The notes: generated by a model not told the origin, from the letters alone. Positions 24,661 to 38,549 are shown, counted from the stretch's first letter. The stretch: DNA of 64,000 nucleotides from Sthenelais limicola (GCA_942159475.1 OW804098.1:111792620-111856619), one strand, 5' to 3'. A program made the numbers and translations.

Positions 24661-25222
24661 TGAGGTAAGTGACTGATTGAGCGGAAACGCCGACTGGGGT
24701 TTATTTTAACTACATCCGCAAAATAAATCTACATCCGCAAAATAAACCCCTGAATCCGAACAATAATTTACTTCATCCGTTTTCCGGTTTGACCACTTCC
24801 TGTCCAAACAGTAATTTATAAGTAACCAGAACCCCAGCAGAATCCAAAGATCTGCTATTAAGAACGGATAAACACTTATCAGAGTAAGCTATACTACCAT
24901 ATGCAGAGACTAATAGTAATAGACTTAATAACGTCCATTTTGGGCACAATGCCCAGCAACCTATAAATGCTAGTCATCAATCCTTTAATAGTGTGGAAAG
25001 TTCAGCCTAATTGATGACCACACTTTCACTTGTTAAACCATTTACTTTGGGAATTATTCCTCATCACCAATGAAACTAAAATGAAAATCCCCGGGATCCC
25101 CACAGCGACAACCTTCTCTCCTCGCTATAACTTGTTAAACTAAACTGAACTAAACTATAAGAAGTAGATTAATATAGTTATTGTATGCCATAGGTAGCCT
25201 TACTATGATGTTACAGGAGGTT

Positions 25223-25490
25223 TCACCAAATTAATTCTTGGTATGTATTATTGGGTTTCCTTGAACCAGGTACATCAGCTTGAGTTCTGCTATTGCTATT
25301 ATCCTCCACTGGTCTGGTAGATGAGTCACATATTTCTGCATAGTCATTGTCCTCCACATTGACATATGTGGCTTGGGTGGAAGGGGAAGATGCTGGTCCT
25401 GAATATGCTGCAGATTCGTGTGTATTGTTCACAGTTGTGTGGCTCTCAGAGGGAGATGTTTTGCTTTTTATCTGGCACTGTATGATCCCT
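25223..25490 (-). other. Gene C cytoplasmic tail exon
   Basis: The tail has 89 codons. It begins RGIIQCQIKSKT and ends NNTYQELIW, with TYVNV and DYAEI in the middle. It is unlike gene A near the membrane but matches A closely in the distal half and 3' spacer. Confidence 0.8.
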
Positions 25491-28400
25491 CTGAAAAATG
25501 AACATTCAAAATGTTTAAACATATTAAACCTATTTATACAAGTATCATTATGTACTAATGTAATGAACATGCTGTAAAACTTGTACCTAATTTCAAGACA
25601 GTTTATTAAATATATTCTTGCATATCGAAGGTTGTTGTCATATTGATGTTGTCATGCCAACATTATCACCCGATGTTTAATAAACTCCTGTACAAAAATG
25701 AATGATTCATTTCATGGTAAACTGGGATATGACACCACCTGTAATATGTTCTATAACTTAACTCTCAGACCAATCCAGCCAAATAAAATTTCGACCCTTT
25801 TTAGGAATGAAAATGAGTCATTTATAATCAATATCTAAATCTTATGAGTATTAATGGTGAATACACTGATGAAAAAAAAATACATACCTGCATTTCAAAA
25901 TTATTAATATTAAAATGAAAATTAGGATCAATACGGGGAACAAGACTGCAACTAGTAGAAAATCAACTGAAAATGAAAGCATTTGTATAAAGTATGATTT
26001 AAATTCCACCTGAATACTAACTTCAATTTTAGTGTATTTCATATGAACTAATGGGTAAATATTACATTCTCTGATGCTCCAACAACTTGTTAGTGAAGAG
26101 AGCTACACAGATTCAAGGAACAGAATTTGTGAAAATCATCAACATTTGCAAATATCACCAGTACTAAAAGTCCCCCTTTAGCAATATACCATGAAATATA
26201 TAAAAATGTACCAGTGACATTAGATGCAGGACTAGGTGTGGGGTCAGTATGACTAGGTTGGCAAGGTTTGGTAGGCAGGGGATCATCAAACAGCTGCTTC
26301 CTCCTCCATGTATCGTTGTGTTTCCATTGGGAGAAGTCTGGAACACCTTCTGCTTCATTAAATACTAAAATGTAGAGGACAAATTAATATAAGCCCTGTC
26401 TGTACATTGCATAGATGTTATTTATATTTAACGGAGATTTTAAGGAGACTTTTTTTAAGATGAACGATGAATCAAATTTGAGGGTCAAACCATTTTTCTA
26501 AAGAGCAACTGGATATCTAGAATACATTTATATGTTTTGCATGCTGACCATTACACCAATAATGTTGACTTGTTGTGACTTGTGACTTGTGACTTGTAAT
26601 GTTGAAATGCATTACTGTTAAAGTATTTTAGTTATGTGGGTAGATATTTATACGACGATTGAGAGATATCGCTATGTAAAAATTCCGTCAATAAAATTAA
26701 ATGAAATTCTGCACAGAATCCTTTAATACTACTGGCAGTGCGTTTGGTCTCTTGGTCGTTTGGTCTCTTGGTTGGTCGACCTACTCCAGTTGGGGAATAC
26801 AGATGACCTATTTGATTCAGTTATACTAATTGTTTGTATGACCTGATCTAACATATACCATACCTTCGAAACCTATGAGGAAGAATGGTTTCATTATCTC
26901 TGGCGGTATGGCAATAGTCAAATATTCTCTTTGTCTATTTTTCATGTCAACTGTTGTATAACTGCCATTATTAATCAAGAAGAGATTCTCTTTAGTCTTT
27001 GGATCAACAAGATATATTTGTGTGTATATGACAGTTCCAGTTCCTCCTTGTATTGTGAAGTCACATCCATTCTCAGGACATGACAATCTTTCACTTTCTC
27101 TACATCCTCGGATAAAACCAGACTTTGTATGATTGATGAGTAGTTGCCCATTGTCTCCCATATTACACAGTCTTGATACATGATCTTCTGAAAAAGCAAC
27201 AAAAACGGTAGATTCAGAATTAATGTAATTCATATGATACTCCTATTCAGTCATTGTAATTGTTTATATATCATATTGGTCTGGAATGAAATAGAAAATA
27301 TACAAACTAGTACTCTTGTATGTATTTACTCACATGCAACAGGAGAACACTAATTTGAGTGTTCAACATATGAAAATGGTTTGTAAATGTGCAATGCATG
27401 GGCTATGGGCTTTTGTAAGACCTGTATAACCTTGCATATATATCAAAGCTGCATTCTAAGCTATTACAAAAAAAACAAATCTTACCAAATTCACTCATAT
27501 TACGATTTATACAACTGGATTTATCAACATTATGTGGTAGTATACATGTTTAATATAAGAATCTGCCTACCAATCGTTGAGCGATAACTGCAACCAGTAT
27601 GTCCTCCAAATACAGATGAGGACATTTATAAATCTTCATAGCAAAAAGAACAAGACAGGATCTTCCCAAACTTTAGTCCAATGACTTTTAGATGGGTTGG
27701 AAAAGAACTGAACACAATCTTGCGTTTTTTACCGATTATAGCTGACAGTGCAGCTTTATACCTTCAAGTAAAGATACCGTTTTAAATTCACACTTACCAT
27801 GGACACATCGTAATGCATCAGCATAATCAATCGTAGAGAATCCCTGAGGTAGCACGTCCCGTGTGATTACAATAGTAGAATCCCCCACGAGGTGGTTTAT
27901 TGAGGAGTTGTATGGATATGTGTATAGTGGAGATGTGTTCCACCTTGGTGCTAACACCTGGTCAGGCTTACACAGCAGCTGTGTCCCAGTGCGTCCGTTG
28001 ATCGGTTCTCCCGCCTCTTCATAACCTACAAAAGGGTGAAACTATTCCTTCAGTATTCATGAAAATAAAATGTTATAATCTCTTTGCACGTTATCACATA
28101 CCGGCATATGTATGTTCAAGCAAGTGCGTGAGCATTGTATAAATACAGGTTCAGGTCCCCCACCATACAAACACATCGCTCTAATTTAAGCATTTTGTAA
28201 CACATTCATTATCATTGGAACTTATAAGGGTAGGGCCACAGACAGCCATATACAAAGCCAGCCGTTGATTGATAACCAAGTGAGCAAGTACTGGGCAGGA
28301 GGAGAAATAGAACACCTGATCATGGCAGGGTACACTAATGTACTTTTTATTTGAAAAATTAAATCCCATAGACAAAAGGCAGTTCACATCTGGAGATCCT

Positions 28401-29132
28401 GGCTTTCAAGTGCTGAGAATATTACAGGAGTAATAATCAACATTGGAGGCTAATATCATTGAAAACCACTTGATGTCAACCGTTGTTCTTCATTCATTTT
28501 CCTGTTACACATCACATTTTGTATCTTGAAAGACTGATGAAGACATTTATGTTTGATTTAGAATAAACAGAATGTAACTTAACCATATATTTTCTCTCTA
28601 ACCTACATAAAACCCTATCAACATGACTAACTATAAGGTTAGTGCAATTTAATAAGTGAGTGCATTTGATAACCACACATACATGTATATACTGCAGTAT
28701 CTCTACCTATAGCAATGGCAACTTAGAGCTCAATAATTCTACACAGAATCATATATTATATATGTACATGAAATACTATGACGTATATTACATACAATAA
28801 TATTACATATATGTAATTATAATTAATATGAAATATGCAGATTTATGATTGTGACACCATGTTGCAATACAAAAAGAAAAGCGTTACGACTCAGCTTCCT
28901 TGACAACGTTTGCCATTATAGGCTAGTTTTCATATTTTGAACTTGTACACATTTGAATGCGCTAACCCATATATGAAACAAGCATATATACAAAGAATAA
29001 GGTCCACATTTAGGCCTATCCACCTGTTCAATAAATGACCACTTATGACATAAAATAAGACTTACATAAGGAATCAGTCAGTTTCAGATATGATAGAAGA
29101 AGTACATATTGTAGGATGATGTAGACGTCCAT
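25223..29132 (-). CDS. Gene C: complete single-pass receptor with tyrosine-motif tail
   Basis: This is the only member complete in the window: 372 residues from six exons at 29066-29132, 27798-28025, 26864-27187, 26212-26364, 25888-25966 and 25223-25490. Every junction has AG/GT and the phases add up with no stop. The first exon gives ATG and a hydrophobic signal (MDVYIILQYVLLL...). Extracellular 1 (76 codons) ends ALRCVH. Extracellular 2 has several Cys and N-glycosylation sites (NHT, NGS) and ends LIGFE. Exon 3 has WKHNDTWRRK, where Thr replaces the Cys found in paralogs, and a Pro/Ser/Thr stalk. The helix runs VDFLLVAVLFPVLIL to LKCR. The tail carries TYVNV, DYAEI and NTYQELIW. It sits between B and A, same strand. 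Its role as a cell-surface recognition or signalling receptor is inferred from architecture only. Confidence 0.85.
29066..29132 (-). other. Gene C signal-peptide exon
   Basis: ATG is at 29132-29130, followed by MDVYIILQYVLLLSYLKL and a donor TTAT/GTAAGT. It leaves one base (T), which joins GT of the next exon to make a Cys codon, as in gene B. Length and hydrophobicity suit a secretory signal. Confidence 0.8.
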
Positions 29133-29617
29133 GATAGACTCCTGAACTTATCCATTGATGAGGTCTGATTAGTGGTGCAGCATACATCAGTATTACATAC
29201 ATCAGACTCCGCGGCCTTTAACTTCCGACTTAAGGGTCTGATCCACAGATCAGTTTTTACCTTACGCTCTGATTTTGAGAGAAAAAGATATTGACACTTC
29301 ACCCATTTTCCTGATTTGTTTGTCATGTTTTCCGTCATTATTTTCAAACTGTAAACAACCCATTCAAGATGAAAGAGTGACATTGATCACCTCAGACAGC
29401 AGAAGCTTACTATATTTCAGCTGTTCATCCTTACCTATCCAAGTGTTCAGTATTAAAAGATAATATTGTAATACTGTCAAGATAAAGAATTGTGTCATCT
29501 GCTGCATCACTGATATTTTACAGTCCAGAGTCAAATACGTTCATGTATGTTTGTGTCGTGACACTAGCATATTTTGGATACATTCTTTCGGGAAGAGTTT
29601 TGAAAGTAAACATCTAT

Positions 29618-29674
29618 AGTGGTTGCATCAGGGGGAAATCCTATGCTTCACTGGTGTGCTATAGGTCTACTACT
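29618..29674 (-). promoter_or_regulatory. Recurrent spacer element upstream of gene C
   Basis: AGTGGTTGCATCAGGGGG then AAATCCTATGC and CTATAGGTCTACTACTTAG, about 500 bp upstream of the gene C ATG. The core GGGAAATCCT resembles Rel-type sites less perfectly than the gene B copy. Confidence 0.3.
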
Positions 29675-31403
29675 TAGATTGGTAGCCAAAGTATGAAATA
29701 TGTTTAAGACAAAGTTCCTGTGCTTGATAATGGTGAATTCAAAGGATTTACTTCCATTTATTCTGAGGGTATTGTTGGCGATGAATACCCCACTGTTACA
29801 ACGAGGGTAACACAAAAGGTAACAAAGTAATGAAGTATCTATTCCTAGTTCAGGTATATCATAATGTGATGGTGTAACCTTAGTCTTGTTAGTAGGCAGG
29901 TAACTAAGTAGACAATGCCTAGGGAGTCCCTTCTGTCGGCCAATCAATGGTTAATTAGGCCCACCTGTGAAAATTATATAGCTACATATAATGAAGTAAT
30001 ACTATAAAAATATAATAATTGATTTATTCCCAGGTAAAACTATATCATATCTGTATTAACATGGTTCACAATTACCCCAACTCTTTAATGAAGGTCCATC
30101 ACAATCAAAAGTCAAAGTTATTAAGTACTTAGTCAATTTATTTTCCATAATTTTAGTGCTATTATAGAATACCATTTACAGACATGGCTGGAAGATGGAA
30201 GATGGAAATCATTATGGAATGAGATTCCAGAGTCTTAATAGGGAGCGTAAATAGTCCACGGCAGTGATTTTTTGAGTCGCGCTACTGTAGCAGTTTCAGG
30301 ACGTCATGTGGACATGTCCTGCAAAACTCCCCTATAGGCCCACCATTGTGGAGATAAATAATCTCTATTTGTTCATCGATCATATAGTTTTATGAATACT
30401 AACTTACATATATCCATCTTTAGAGGCAAACGATTTCAACTATAGCCTCCATAATTGTTAAACCTTTACTGGGGCGATGTATGGAGTTATCACTCCAATA
30501 CTAACTCTATGGAGATTGTTTACTTCCGGTCCACACATCGGTACAACTACGCAACTAATTTTTGTTAATTTGCGCCCCGCTGCCATGACACTTACGCACC
30601 CTATTGTCTGCACCATTCTATACATAGTATCTGTCCTCTATTAATTAATATAACAACATTTGATGGCATCTTTCCTCCAATACATCTTGAGTCCTCTGGT
30701 CAATTTCATTAACATCGCTTCATTAATATGAATACAAAAATAACACCGTACTACAGTGAACATAAGAAGCCATGCAATGAGCTAGATAAATAGGTCAAAT
30801 TGTGTTCCCTACTCAAATACATTCATGTACTCTGTGTCGTGTCTGTCTGGGATTCTTTTATACAAAGACTATTTTTATGTGGAAGTGTTTGACAGGCTGA
30901 CCTACATAGTGCATGGGGAAATCTAATAGTTCACTTGTGCACTATAGGTCTAATAGTTACATTGGTAACCAAAGTATGAATCATGTTTAAGACAAAACTT
31001 TTCCCCTTGATAAAGTTGAGTTTCCATAAATTACTTCCATTTATTCTAAAGGTATGTTTGGCATCGAATAAGTTGTACTTGAAGCTGATTATGTTTGGAT
31101 CTGATTAAGATTCGTTCCAAATGACTCTTACTGGCAGTGATCCGGGGAGCTTTGTTGTTAAACAGATACTATAAAAAGTATTTATATAGCTAGAAACCTG
31201 AAAAAATGATATAGGAAAAGAAAGTTCAAGCTTGATTACAATCTAATAATAATTATCTCACAAATATCATTTAGATTTAGATTTAGAAAACTTGTATTCA
31301 ATATCAGGATTGCGAAAAGAAGGAATTCTCCTGCTCAGGGGTAATTTTCAATTCTTCTCTTAAAGTCATTTGTAGGATATGAACAATGATGATACTGGAT
31401 GTT

Positions 31404-31668
31404 TCACCAAACTAATCCTTGATAAGTATTTTGAGTATTGGGTTGACGTCCACTATTGCCATTATTTACAGCTTGTCTGGAAGATGCTTCATATATTTCT
31501 GCATAGTCATTGTCCTCCACATTTACATCAGTGGCTTGGGTGGAAGGGGAACATGCTGGTCTTGAGTATGCTGCAGATTCTTGTGTATTGTTCATAGTAG
31601 GCATGGTGTTGCTTGTGGACATAGTCTCTGAGGAAGATCTTCTTTTTATATGAAACTCTAAGGTCCAC
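31404..31668 (-). other. Gene B cytoplasmic tail exon
   Basis: The tail has 88 codons from WTLEFHIKRRSSSE to NTYQGLVW. The first tyrosine motif of A and C (TYVNV) reads TDVNV here, so that tyrosine is lost. DYAEIYEA adds a second tyrosine nearby. The distal GSRKPN segment of A and C is absent. Confidence 0.75.
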
Positions 31669-32628
31669 CTGAAAAGCGTTGAATGAAAAACGTTTAACCA
31701 TAGTGATAAAGGATCAGTACTAATGTTAAAATTCATGTTGATCAAACGCCTTTACCAATCACTTGCGTTTAGTCCACACCAAAGAAAAATGCAAAGAAGT
31801 AAATAAATGATGGAAATCAATATCTCAAAGTGACAGATGAAAGTGTTACCACATTGCTTTCTGATTAAGGTCTTTTAACTGGCACTGTAACAACAGACAT
31901 CTCCCTCGAATAACATCAAATAAAACTACTCATATGGCAATAGTGCTGCGTACTAAAGTGGTCTGGCCACTGTCGACAAAATTGTTGGTGATGAGATAGT
32001 CGATAAGATTTTTGTGAAATTTATTGCATCGTCAAAAAGTTCTATAGTTGCCAAGCTTTTTTTTCTTGTCAATGCCAAGATTATGCCACCAACGATAACC
32101 CTCCTCATCGACGTGCATTGCCAGCAATTACATCGTCTTTGCATCAACTTTGCATCGATACTAGTTTTTCGACAGTTGCAGGACCGCTTTATACTGTACA
32201 TAAGATGAACAAAATTTGAAATTATCATATCTGAAAAATCTCTTAAGGGTCTGATTTTCGGAAAATGTACAATTAGCAGCTCTACACATTTAGGGAATTT
32301 TCAATCTTCTTTTTACTAAGATTACCACTGAAATTATTTCTGAATATATTTCTGAATATATTTCTATTTTCATGATTGAAAGTATAATAAATCTGTTAAC
32401 TTCATAGTTTCAGTCGCTTAGAATATTGCACTCTTTGCCACGAAACGCATGCAATATTCATGTTCATTCAAACAACTTGTTAGTTAACCTGTATATATCT
32501 TCTCAAACGTGATTGCCAGTTGAAAATGTTTAAGAGCATTTAATAAAAAGGAGTTTAGTGGAGGGGCTCACTAAAACTAAAAACATAGTGAGTAGTCACA
32601 GCTGGTGACTATGCCGATGCCTGGTACA

Positions 32629-32859
32629 TGGGTCAGATTTTCAGAAAATGTACAATTGGCAGCTCAACACTGTTATGAACTTCTGCTAAATTAGGCTCAA
32701 TGAATACTGGGTATATCTGAGTATATTTGGTGTTGCGTTGATTTATAGTATGAGTTCTGTTATATTAAACTGCATTGTGAAGAGCATTTTTGTCTTAAAT
32801 TTGGGTTATTTGAGAGGCTTTGTGGAGGCGAATTGTACATTTTCTGAAGATCTGACCCA
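32629..32859. mobile_element. TGGGTCAG MITE, private to gene B region
   Basis: It is absent from the matching position in gene A (about 6,780), so it moved after the A/B duplication. Confidence 0.75.
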
Positions 32860-33569
32860 CATATATCGTCACTGAGTTGTTGGGGCCCCATATTTACCAT
32901 TCATCCTAAACTGACTCATATTTTCTTTATTTGTATTATTTCAAGATTTCCTCATAATCCTCACCTTTTGTGACAGCAGCAGCAGCCGGCTATTGTAAGA
33001 ACCAAGATGATGAAACCGCCCACCACTGCTCCAACGATGATCCATATAAAATTATCTGAAACATAGAAAATAAGGCTGAAAGCACATGTTAAATACCATG
33101 GAAGTGTTAATCATACTGTTATAGAGGAGCCAATTTGGCAGAACGGGGTTGGGGATGGGGGATGTAAGGAGAGAATATATTGAAAAAAGTTGCAAAAATC
33201 ATCATATTTGAAAGATATGATGAAGTGGATTCAAATGATGGTAGCATTTAGAAAATCTAAAAAGTATTTACATAGTTTATGTTTGATGTTGAGTAAAATT
33301 GCTAAATATACTCAATGGGTTGACCTTAGAAAGGGGTTTTGTGAATAAATCACTTTTAAAAATGTCAATGTATCGATGTGTGACTTTTCTGTAACATATC
33401 ACATATATTTGTTTTGGTGTTTTTTGAGGGTTTTTTTGTCATCTATCTCTTAATTGGCAAAGATTATAAACTGCACTGTGAATACATTAAGTAGTGCTAC
33501 TATGGTCACTATAGAACATCAGCTTTCTCAGAGCAACTTCAACTCATTGCATCACATATGTAATGTGTT

Positions 33570-33950
33570 TCAGGTATTTTTCAAAGTGTTTTTAACACAA
33601 GATCTCTTTATTGAAATGTTTTTAAATGGGTTTAACACTTTTAGTCATATAAATCCATGTAACAAATTTCGGGACATTATATTAAATACAATCTTGCTTC
33701 ATGAAGGCCTTAGTATAAGATATATCAAGTTACTTTACTGCTAATTAACCATCCAGAAACATTGTAAACTTTTTTTTTCAAAAATAAGAATATCAAACTT
33801 AAAATATAAAAATGTATATATTTGTTGTCCCAGTGTTACTATCATTGGAATCCGCTTGATCTCCTTTATTCAAATATGATGATATCTCACAATCCATATT
33901 TTGCGATTTATTGCGACCATATTTTGCGACTCATTTCCCTAAAACGGATC
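33570..33950. mobile_element. MITE family 2, copy 2, left end degraded
   Basis: The right end reads TTTTGCGACTCATTTCCC then AAAACGGATCAC. The left end lacks the outer inverted repeat. Absent from gene A near 7,415. Confidence 0.6.
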
Positions 33951-34087
33951 ACGTATTTGCTTGCTTCTATTCTACACAACGCTTTGGGTCTGCTCATGGT
34001 ATGCTTTCTTATTTTGCTAGAGCACAGAAGCCATCTTGAAATCAGCAACCAGTGAATGGATGAACAGGAAACAGTGAACAGATGGAA

Positions 34088-34432
34088 TAGGGGAATTGCA
34101 TAGCCGCCATTTTGAATCTTGCTTCGCATGGAATTATGGGAGGAATGGTACAGTCTAAAATCTATAGAAAACATGCCGTGTTCAGCAGGGAGTATTTATC
34201 AATGTTCTAATGTCAATATCCATGTGTCATACATGGTTCCATAACACTTGACTTCATCTTTTCCATCATGCATTTGGTTTCATAGATCATCTATACAAGC
34301 TGTGATATTGGTGAAAACAATTTTGCAATCTTTGATAAAAATGTTGCCATATATTTGTATGTCAGACTTGAACTGAATCCGTCCCAGCATGCACTGTGAC
34401 AGACATGCGCAGTGAGACATGCAACTCCCCTA
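34088..34432. mobile_element. MITE with TAGGGGARTTGCAT ends
   Basis: Inverted ends TAGGGGAATTGCAT and ATGCAACTCCCCTA bound 345 bp that are absent from gene A at about 7,548. Confidence 0.7.
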
Positions 34433-35643
34433 TTGGTTGCTGAGCTTTGTATCTGCTATTGACATTCAGCATTGTACTTCATTGGGAGGCCTCAAGATGC
34501 TCTTCTAAAAGTTGACGTGTTTAATTTGAGTGCAAGTTCTAAAGGACCTTCTTTTAGGTAGCGGTTCAATAGTGCTCTGTCACAGACCAATGGACATGCT
34601 ATTGATTTCATAAGTAAACAAGCAAGCCAGCAGAAGTTACTCTTATTGCGCTGAAAATAAAAGCAGATGAAGAGCCTTAGAAAAGGATACTATGTAGAAA
34701 TGAACCAATAGTGAACCATAAACACAGATACAAGAAGTCCAGTGGATTCACTGCTTTAAGGGTCATGATGTGAATTATTTCAGGTGATGGGCAGCTCCAT
34801 GAATGCAACCTATACACAACTCTGCAGCACATTCTTCCTCCCATTAAACAATACTATTGTTCTATCAATATATATGATCAAACCTGACAAATAAATGCTT
34901 GGTGGTGTTTTGATTCAATTATTTACAATATTTTATGTCTGATTGCAATTGTTTCATGAAATGACCACAAATTTTATAATATTACCTTTCCGTCTGCTCT
35001 GGGTGCTCTTATTTCCTCCTTCTCTCTCTGTAGTTGATCTTTCATTATGCAATACCCCTTAAGTTAAGTAGAAACGGCTACTATAGTATAGAGTATAGCT
35101 GGTATCAAAATTAATGTGTTAATACGGAGGGACACTAAATTTGTTCTTTCCATTTCATTTCGGTAAATTCTGGAATGCCTGCTGCAGAGTCATTACATCG
35201 ATCTCTGAGAGTAGAGCTCTTCTTGACTTGATACTATAATATATAGGTATACTGGTAAATATGATAGAAAGAACTCTAGCTTATTGCAATTATATAGAGT
35301 AAATTATGCTTCTAAATCTGAAGGTATTATAAGATTGATGTCGTAATGACAGAATAAAGAATTGTTTAAAGAATTCAATGGTGTAAACTTTATTATTGAT
35401 GGAAAAGGCAGGTAGATTCTGCTACGAACGTTTTTCTGACTGCTCTTTGTTCCGTAGTACTATACATCTATAAATACATTTTTAAAGGGCACAATAATTT
35501 CACTTGCTCTTACAAATCAGTACTAGCTGGTTTATGTTGCAGGCTATTGCATTTTGGGTCTGGCATAACTGGCTGTGGCTTGATGTTTGATACTCAACTG
35601 TACCATATAACATTTCATATCACATACAACAATATGTTCTTAC

Positions 35644-35930
35644 CTTGTGCAGTGGTAGAGGTAGTGGTGGTAGTGGGTGGGTAGGTAGCAGGGCACATTA
35701 TAGAATGTGGGTTTACTACACCTTTTCTTTTCCAACACTCGCCGGGATCCCAGCTGTTTATATCCGGCATTTCGTCTCCTGGACTGAAAACTAATATAAT
35801 GGCCTTCGTTTAAAGCTGCTTTCCAGGTGGCTCATAATATTTTGGTTATGACAAGAACAATATTTTATCGATTCGATTGACCGCAATGGGAGAATCTTGA
35901 CCCTGAAATGGTTGATAAATTATTCCCTAG
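35644..35930 (-). pseudogene. Gene B stalk exon with insertion
   Basis: The part at 35644-35783 encodes PGDEMPDINSWDPGECWKRK and a Thr-rich stalk (PPTTTTTSTTAQ) with donor CACAAG/GTAAGA. The 5' part, which in gene A encodes NENKALVLVFS, is split by about 115 bp at roughly 35807-35920. Reading through from the conserved acceptor near 35928 reaches TAA. The 3' half also differs from gene A: about 690 bp at 35008-35690 in B is missing or replaced in A, so A and B use different donors. Confidence 0.65.
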
Positions 35931-36267
35931 AATTATCAATTTTATCTCATGTTATGGTACCTCAATAGGTTGTCTGGTAGACCAGACAATTTAATTATAA
36001 AGGAATTAAAAACTTTCTGGCAAACATATCCAATCAGGATTTCCTGTAATCATTTGTGTCAAAATGAAATTTCAGATACAGTTTTTAGATCATGCTTTTA
36101 TCATTTATTCTTTTCTATTTATTTCCTTGGCTTACCTAACTACACAATTTTTTTCGAACCTGTTGGGTGGGAGCATCATTGATATTACACTGCTATAGTT
36201 TCAGAAAGTTTACTGGGTGAGAGTTCTAATAATGACTAAAGTTACTAACAGGAATGCATGACCATTT

Positions 36268-36674
36268 GTGATCCGTTTTAGGAAACTGAGTCATAAATCG
36301 CAAAATTGATATTTTTCATATTTTTTTTTCACAGGATCCCTTTATTGAAATGTTCTGATATTTATAGGGTTTATCACTTATAGTCATGTAAATCCATGTA
36401 ACAAATTTCGAGAGGTTGTATTAAATATATTCTTGTGTTTTGAAGGCCTTTGTATCAAATATATTTGTTTACTTTACTGATAATTACCTATCCAGAAACA
36501 TTGCAAACTTTTTTTTCAAAACTAAAAATATCAAACTTAAATTATAGAAATACTTCTTAACTGTCCTTCATGTTTCATATCATTAGAATCCCATTGATCT
36601 GATCTTTTCAAATATGATGGTATCTCAAAATCCATATTCTGCGACTGATGACTTATTTTCCTAAAACCGATCAC
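36268..36674. mobile_element. MITE family 2, copy 3
   Basis: Begins GTGATCCGTTTTAGGAAA and ends CCTAAAACCGATCAC. ATTT is repeated on both sides; the gene A intron at about 9,903 has the uninterrupted site. Confidence 0.75.
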
Positions 36675-37964
36675 ATTTTAATTTATCAACAGATGTGTTT
36701 GCAAATAGTGTTTAAACTAATGGAAGGAGAGTTATATTTTGCCAGAAATATTTGTTTGATGGTTTTGTCAATTTGTAAAATCACCTTAATAAAAATTGTA
36801 TGTATTAATTCTTATTTGTATACAATAGTTGGATATATCTAAGACCATTCATGAGATTACACCACACACATAAGACACACTATAACATGTGATACTACGT
36901 GACTAAAATTATTCTGACCTTCATAAGCAATAGTAAAGTTGAGGTTAATATCCCTAGAGTCTATTCTGAGTGTGAATCTGCGGTCTTGGGGGTATTCCAT
37001 CCTATGGCCTAGAGAGAGTGAACCTGACACCCCATGTTCATATTGAAGATAAGAGTTTGTGCCATTCAAATAGTAGACATAGGCATATAAGGTGTTGCCC
37101 ATTCCATGTCCATAATTGTGTAGATAGATAGTACATCTGCTATTGTCCTGATCACAGAGATCATAATTAAGAGAATTGGTATAACAGCTGATTATAAGTC
37201 CACAGCTGGGTCCATTTACAATATTAGATGTTGCACCTGGGAGTCTTGGTGGACAGTTGTAACTCATGTTGACTTCTGCAGTATAAACAAGATAAAAATG
37301 AGCAAATCAAAATACAGCAGTTGCACACATATTCCTAGATAATGTGTGCTACAAAACTTGTTGAAATTCAAAATGTTCTTGTAAATTCTCTCTATAGTAT
37401 TATACACCTAGTAGAAAAAAATAAAAAGGTTACAAAACTATAACCAAAGCTGGGAGTGCACATAGGCATGCAAAAGCATGCATCGGTTAAAATTGGGCTC
37501 TGCTTCACTGAGATATGTGCAAACTTGGATCTACCTGCAACTCTTATGAATGTAATTGCTATGTTCACTCTTGTTTTTGGTTTGCTTCAATCTGTCTTGT
37601 TTTGCTGATTTTGAATTGAATTGAATTGAAAAACTTTTTTATTCATTTTGATCAAATGCTGAGGAAGAAGGTCACTCCAGCTAAATGGGAGGATTTCTGC
37701 ATCTTCCAAATCTTTACAATATTGATATGTAGAAGAACAATCTCGCCTTGGTCACTGACACAGGCCGAGTCTCTACATCATTTACTGGTTAAGTTTTTAA
37801 ATTCACAATAAACAATACACAATATGGGCGTCGAAGCAATGAGTTTCTCAGTTGAATCAAAATAGTTCAATAGTTCTGACAATAATACAGTGTGGTTTGA
37901 TAATTTATATAAAATAGTCGTCATTCCATATATAGATAGATCTTGAAGTTCTTGAAGGACTTAA

Positions 37965-38549
37965 AGTGTCAGTAAACCCCCAAATATTATGAGCAAATCC
38001 ATTTCCTTGCTATTATTGAAATGTTACCACCCCGGTTTTACTTAATCCAAGTTATTATTTAGTGAGTTTTACCCATTTAAATGAGTGAAAACGTAGTTCC
38101 ACATTTTAACACTCCATTCAAGGCACCACTGTTTGCCTACGTCATAAAGGTGCACCAATCTAGAAATGTACATGCAATGAACATAATAAACAACTCTCAT
38201 AATTGCTGCTAGAAAGAAGGAGGGTGTACCAACCCAATTATTGACCTCTCATGACTGGTTCTTGAATAGGTATTAGCTGTATTGCATAACTGCTTCAATT
38301 GCTGTGAGATTGGGGGGGAAGGTAGGGATATTATGTACATTTCTGGCGCGCCTCTATGACGTCACACAGCACTCTCAGTGCCCTCTTGTGCTAAACAGAC
38401 CTTTTCAAGTAAGCTTTCTCAATTCGGGCCTGTAAGTGACTATAAGTTAGACATAAATGGAGGTAAAAAAATTGATACTTGGATGTTGTATTTATGGCGG
38501 CATGAAGTTTGTTGTCCTAAAAGTGACTATGAACCCGTTTACTGACCCT
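37965..38549. mobile_element. TTAA-flanked MITE, 585 bp
   Basis: Ends AGTGTCAGTAAAC and GTTTACTGACCCT, with TTAA on each side. TTAA targets are typical of piggyBac and Kolobok elements. It lies in a larger segment (about 37800-38630) missing from gene A at 11,030. Confidence 0.7.

Larger units (their letters stand above)
22912..24860. mobile_element. 1.95 kb composite element in gene C spacer
   Basis: Inserted relative to the duplicate at about 5,080. From left to right: a 124-bp hairpin (22916-23039), two direct repeats of about 110 bp near 23.40 and 23.76 kb (ACTTCCGGTTT...GTCTAGGGACTTAAAA), then two related small ORFs on the plus strand at 24073-24213 and from 24484. Its right side is rich in CATCCGCAAAATAAA. 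No terminal inverted repeat is evident. Confidence 0.65.
14829..25430. repeat. Segmental duplicate: spacer downstream of gene C
   Basis: It is the partner of 541-5660. Synteny runs from the GTTTTTCGCTAAAC stretch at 14,83x through the distal tail codons of gene C. Apart from the three inserted elements no coding sequence is supported. Confidence 0.8.
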
